Assembly: GCF_013204845.1 (NCBI RefSeq)
Contig: NZ_JABMKY010000002.1
Coordinates: 62,001-126,000 of the forward strand
DNA from: Paenibacillus qinlingensis
Lineage (GTDB): Bacteria; Bacillota; Bacilli; Paenibacillales; NBRC-103111
Reading direction: 5' to 3'
DNA: 64,000 nt
The translations under genes were made by a program, and so were the position numbers. Position 1 is the first letter of the stretch. Each line of letters starts with the position of its first letter. Shown here one piece after another: positions 61,459-64,000 of this stretch. The notes under the pieces were generated by a model. It did no database searches and was not told where the DNA came from. It was given only the letters and a program-made list of their open reading frames with translations.

Positions 61459-64000
61459 TTAGTAATTACGTGTCAGTTGCAGATCCGTAATGACCGCCTT
61501 CGCCTCAGGCCGGCCAGCGCCGGAATATAGCGCAATCCCAGCAAGAATGTTGGCGCCATCCGTGAAATTGACCGTCGTTTGGCCGAACAGAACGTATTGG
61601 TTGCCGTCCAGATAGAAGCCTTTCACGATATTCCCTTCTTTGGTCAACATGATAGGCAACAGGCGAGGAATTACCCCTGTAGTAGCCGGTATTTGCTTCA
61701 CGCCGGTTTTGTAGTGGTTAATTAGATCGGTCGAACCCGATGCTGTATTTCGGAACACGATTCGGAGAATATCGCCTGCCCCGTCCATCCGGAATTCCGC
61801 ATGCTCGGAACCGGCCGTGTCCTGCTCCCGGAACATAAGACCGATGGAAGCTGGGTCGTACGAACTGAATTCGATGTTCGCCTTCAGCGTTAGCTTGTTG
61901 CCGGCTGCATTGGAGTTAAGTACCGATTTCTTCAAGTAGACGAAGTCGTCAGAGGTGCCCCAGACGTTATCCCCTTTGCCAACGAGCGTGTACGTATTCG
62001 TTGTGCTATTCAACGTCGTAAACCCACTTGCATTTGTTCCGTATGCCTTGGCGGTGAAGTCCGTTGCAGGCGGCGATCCAAGAGGATATACGGTGACGAT
62101 TTGGCTTGTCGCCTTGGCGATAATCCCTTTCCTAGCAATCGCCGATACGGTCGCCTGACCTGACCCCATAGCTGTGTAAGAAACAACACCTCCGGTGGAA
62201 CTGTCAATTCTCACTATGCTAGGATCGCTCGAAGCAAATGTGATCGTCGCTCCTGTCCAGCTAGCGCTACTACCGTTCTGAAGCGTTCCGTTCAATATCA
62301 TGCTTCCTGTAGCACCCGCGGTTGTGCTTGTAGCCGGTGCTCCGACGAATGCCACGTCCTTCAGGTTGTTACCGTCGCTAAGCCCCGAGTTGAACATTCC
62401 CGATTCGATCAAGCCGACATCGTCCGCGAAGGAGTAATGGTTGGCGTACGACTTGTTCTTGAAAATTTGCACGCGAGGTTTAATCGTGGTTCCGTTCGCA
62501 GCAGTAAGCGACCCCGTTGTAAAACTTAGCTCCTGGCGCACGTACTTTCCACTAGTCGAAGGTATTGACACTTTCGGCATGGTCGATGCAGTAGCATCAT
62601 AATTCTCTGCTCCAAGTAAAATTGTTTCCGTCGAAACCGGTGTCGCTATATTCGGATCGGTTGGGATGTTGTAGATCCAGGCGGAATACGTATACGCCGT
62701 ATTGGGTTTAAGACCTGAGATGGATTGCTCGATCCCATCTCCTACTGTTGAACCTCCTGCAGGGCTGCTGCCATCTCCCAGCCGAAGCTTGTTATTCTTG
62801 CCCCGGTTGATCCAATTTGGCTTTGTCGGCATTGGAGAAACTGGAATGGCATATTGGGTATCGGAGCCGACCGTCGTTTCCGTTCCCGCTGACGACCAGG
62901 TCAGCCAATTGGTGAGACCTCTTTCGAAAGCGCTATTCGTAATCCGATTCATGTACAGCGTGTCAATTAACTGCCAAGTAGGTGAAACCGGATAATTGGA
63001 GTGATTGTAAGACGGAATCCAGTTGGAACTATTGGATCCACCCCCCAACTCATAAGCACCGGCGTCAGGTGCGGTCCCGCCCCAGGTGTACGTACTGGTA
63101 ATGCCTGCGATCGCCGCCCCGCTGTCAATTGCCGTGGAGCCTGTTTGCAGCCGGAAATCGTTGCCGTTTCCTCCTGCCGGGTTGATGAAGTTCAGACCGA
63201 CAGACGAAATAGCATTGTAACCCTGGGCGACGGTAGTAGGAAACAGCTTGCGGTCCGAATCAATCGCGAAAGCTTTATCTGTCAAAATGTTGTTGTAGAA
63301 ACGGGTGCCGTAGAAATCATCTGGATAACCAGCCGCTCCGTGAAACCCGAAGCTTTTATCATTATTGACAATTGTGTTGTTGTGGACGAGTTTGAAATTG
63401 CCTGGCGCCCCCATTTGAATCCCCGTATCATTGTTATAGATGACGTTGTGATGGATAATCGCGTTCTCCGTGTAGTTGTCAAAATACATGCCGACACTCG
63501 TGTCGTCTCCCTTACTGTCGTGAATCCAATTATGGTGGAATTCGCTATTGCCGAGATCAGAACCCCAAGCATAGATCAGACCGCCGTCACGGGAGAGCTT
63601 CATGCCCCGGTACATATCGTTGTAGCTGATCACTCCACTGCCTTGGTAGATGGATAGGAGTCCTCTCCCAGATTCGCGGATCTCGTTGTGATCGATGACG
63701 TTCTCGGCTCCGCTTGATAAACGGATCAGCGAATCGTGCGTAGCCATGTAACTTCCGTTATGAATGCTATTGTTTAAGATCCGATTGCCTTTGCCAGCTA
63801 AATGGATCAGCGTTCCCGTGGAATAGGCAATCGTGCTGTTTTTCAATTCATTGTAATCGCCTACCATATTGATGCCCCGCTCGCGTTGACTCTCAATCGA
63901 CGTGCCGTGGCTGTAATCGGAGAAATACAAATATTCCGCTTTTATCTTGTCGAGCACATTATATGAGGACGGCGTGCTGCCTACCGTACCCATCAAAATG
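61459..64000 (-). CDS. Secreted right-handed beta-helix protein, partial (N-terminus beyond window)
   Basis: 847 residues seen to the right edge; start not in the window. It follows the protein at 51286 closely: beta-helix repeats (HHNWIHDSKGDDTSVGMYFDNYTENAI, HHNVIYNNDTGIQMGAPGN), the closing APDAGAYELGG, NRITNSAFERGLTNW (carbohydrate-binding-like), an Ig-like repeat and a LamG-like end (SIGLMFREQDTAGSEHAEFR). It stops at AVITDLQLTRNY and lacks the C-terminal Ig-like and OmpL47 modules of its relative. Likely a secreted polysaccharide-acting or -binding protein. Confidence 0.9.
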   Translation of the reverse strand, partial: ILMGTVGSTPSSYNVLDKIKAEYLYFSDYSHGTSIESQRERGINMVGDYNELKNSTIAYSTGTLIHLAGKGNRILNNSIHNGSYMATHDSLIRLSSGAENVIDHNEIRESGRGLLSIYQGSGVISYNDMYRGMKLSRDGGLIYAWGSDLGNSEFHHNWIHDSKGDDTSVGMYFDNYTENAIIHHNVIYNNDTGIQMGAPGNFKLVHNNTIVNNDKSFGFHGAAGYPDDFYGTRFYNNILTDKAFAIDSDRKLFPTTVAQGYNAISSVGLNFINPAGGNGNDFRLQTGSTAIDSGAAIAGITSTYTWGGTAPDAGAYELGGGSNSSNWIPSYNHSNYPVSPTWQLIDTLYMNRITNSAFERGLTNWLTWSSAGTETTVGSDTQYAIPVSPMPTKPNWINRGKNNKLRLGDGSSPAGGSTVGDGIEQSISGLKPNTAYTYSAWIYNIPTDPNIATPVSTETILLGAENYDATASTMPKVSIPSTSGKYVRQELSFTTGSLTAANGTTIKPRVQIFKNKSYANHYSFADDVGLIESGMFNSGLSDGNNLKDVAFVGAPATSTTAGATGSMILNGTLQNGSSASWTGATITFASSDPSIVRIDSSTGGVVSYTAMGSGQATVSAIARKGIIAKATSQIVTVYPLGSPPATDFTAKAYGTNASGFTTLNSTTNTYTLVGKGDNVWGTSDDFVYLKKSVLNSNAAGNKLTLKANIEFSSYDPASIGLMFREQDTAGSEHAEFRMDGAGDILRIVFRNTASGSTDLINHYKTGVKQIPATTGVIPRLLPIMLTKEGNIVKGFYLDGNQYVLFGQTTVNFTDGANILAGIALYSGAGRPEAKAVITDLQLTRNY

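Noticed and set aside
63001-63657. 218-codon plus-strand ORF opposite the second beta-helix gene
   Set aside because: Antisense to repetitive beta-helix codons, which creates long open frames by composition.

Overview
The window looks like a chromosome segment from a spore-forming, low-to-moderate GC Gram-positive of the Paenibacillus type. The evidence is strong Gram-positive ribosome binding sites throughout, a Spo0E-like phosphatase, an S-layer-homology protein, a Bacillus-type gndA, HxlR/DUF24 regulators, an Lsa-type ABC-F gene, and a membrane-anchored AraC regulator beside secreted polysaccharide-binding proteins. I saw no rRNA, tRNA, CRISPR array, insertion sequence or prophage.

Layout. 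1-12.6 kb: a mosaic of small accessory units: a DHA2 exporter with a divergent HxlR regulator, a DUF1904 gene, an HxlR/NAD-binding reductase pair, spo0E-like plus a secreted Pro/Thr/Val-rich protein, a TetR with its palindromic operator and a frameshifted MFS exporter, tetR-map, a HIT protein, small membrane and lipoproteins, and a WYL regulator with a VOC protein. 12.7-14.8 kb: a SEDS-family (RodA/FtsW) gene and a DinB-like gene. 14.9-21.5 kb: the pentose-phosphate operon zwf-tkt-tal-gnd, divergent from a LysR gene with a T-N11-A box between them. 21.5-32.7 kb: two paralogous small proteins flank tandem azoreductases and a 2765-residue cyclic beta-1,2-glucan synthase-like giant. 32.9-38.2 kb: a Crp-family gene with a nonsense codon, a cupin, an ABC-class ATPase behind a leader peptide and terminator, and an SLH protein with a recent internal duplication. 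38.4-42.4 kb: a six-gene quinone/aromatic stress cluster with a TetR gene and two matching operators. 42.5-47.8 kb: lipoproteins, an acetyltransferase, an Lsa-type ABC-F gene behind an elaborate attenuator, and a nitroreductase. 47.8-64 kb: a carbohydrate locus containing a nitrilase/oxidoreductase/enolase operon, two large beta-helix secreted proteins, a Gfo/Idh/MocA enzyme, a DUF4091 protein and a Cache-AraC regulator.

How the genes fit together. Two themes recur. One is redox and xenobiotic defence: azoreductases, nitroreductase, WrbA, quinone reductase, HxlR and TetR repressors, with NADPH supply from the pentose-phosphate operon. The other is regulation by RNA or DNA palindromes near start codons. 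The most notable cases are the three-state attenuator of the ABC-F gene, the leader-peptide attenuator of the ABC-class ATPase, the paired TetR operators, and a shared inverted repeat placed about 70 bases upstream of two distant carbohydrate operons. Several genes carry single disabling changes: a frameshift in the MFS gene, an ochre codon in the Crp gene and an amber codon in a lipoprotein gene. These are either recent decay or errors in the sequence.
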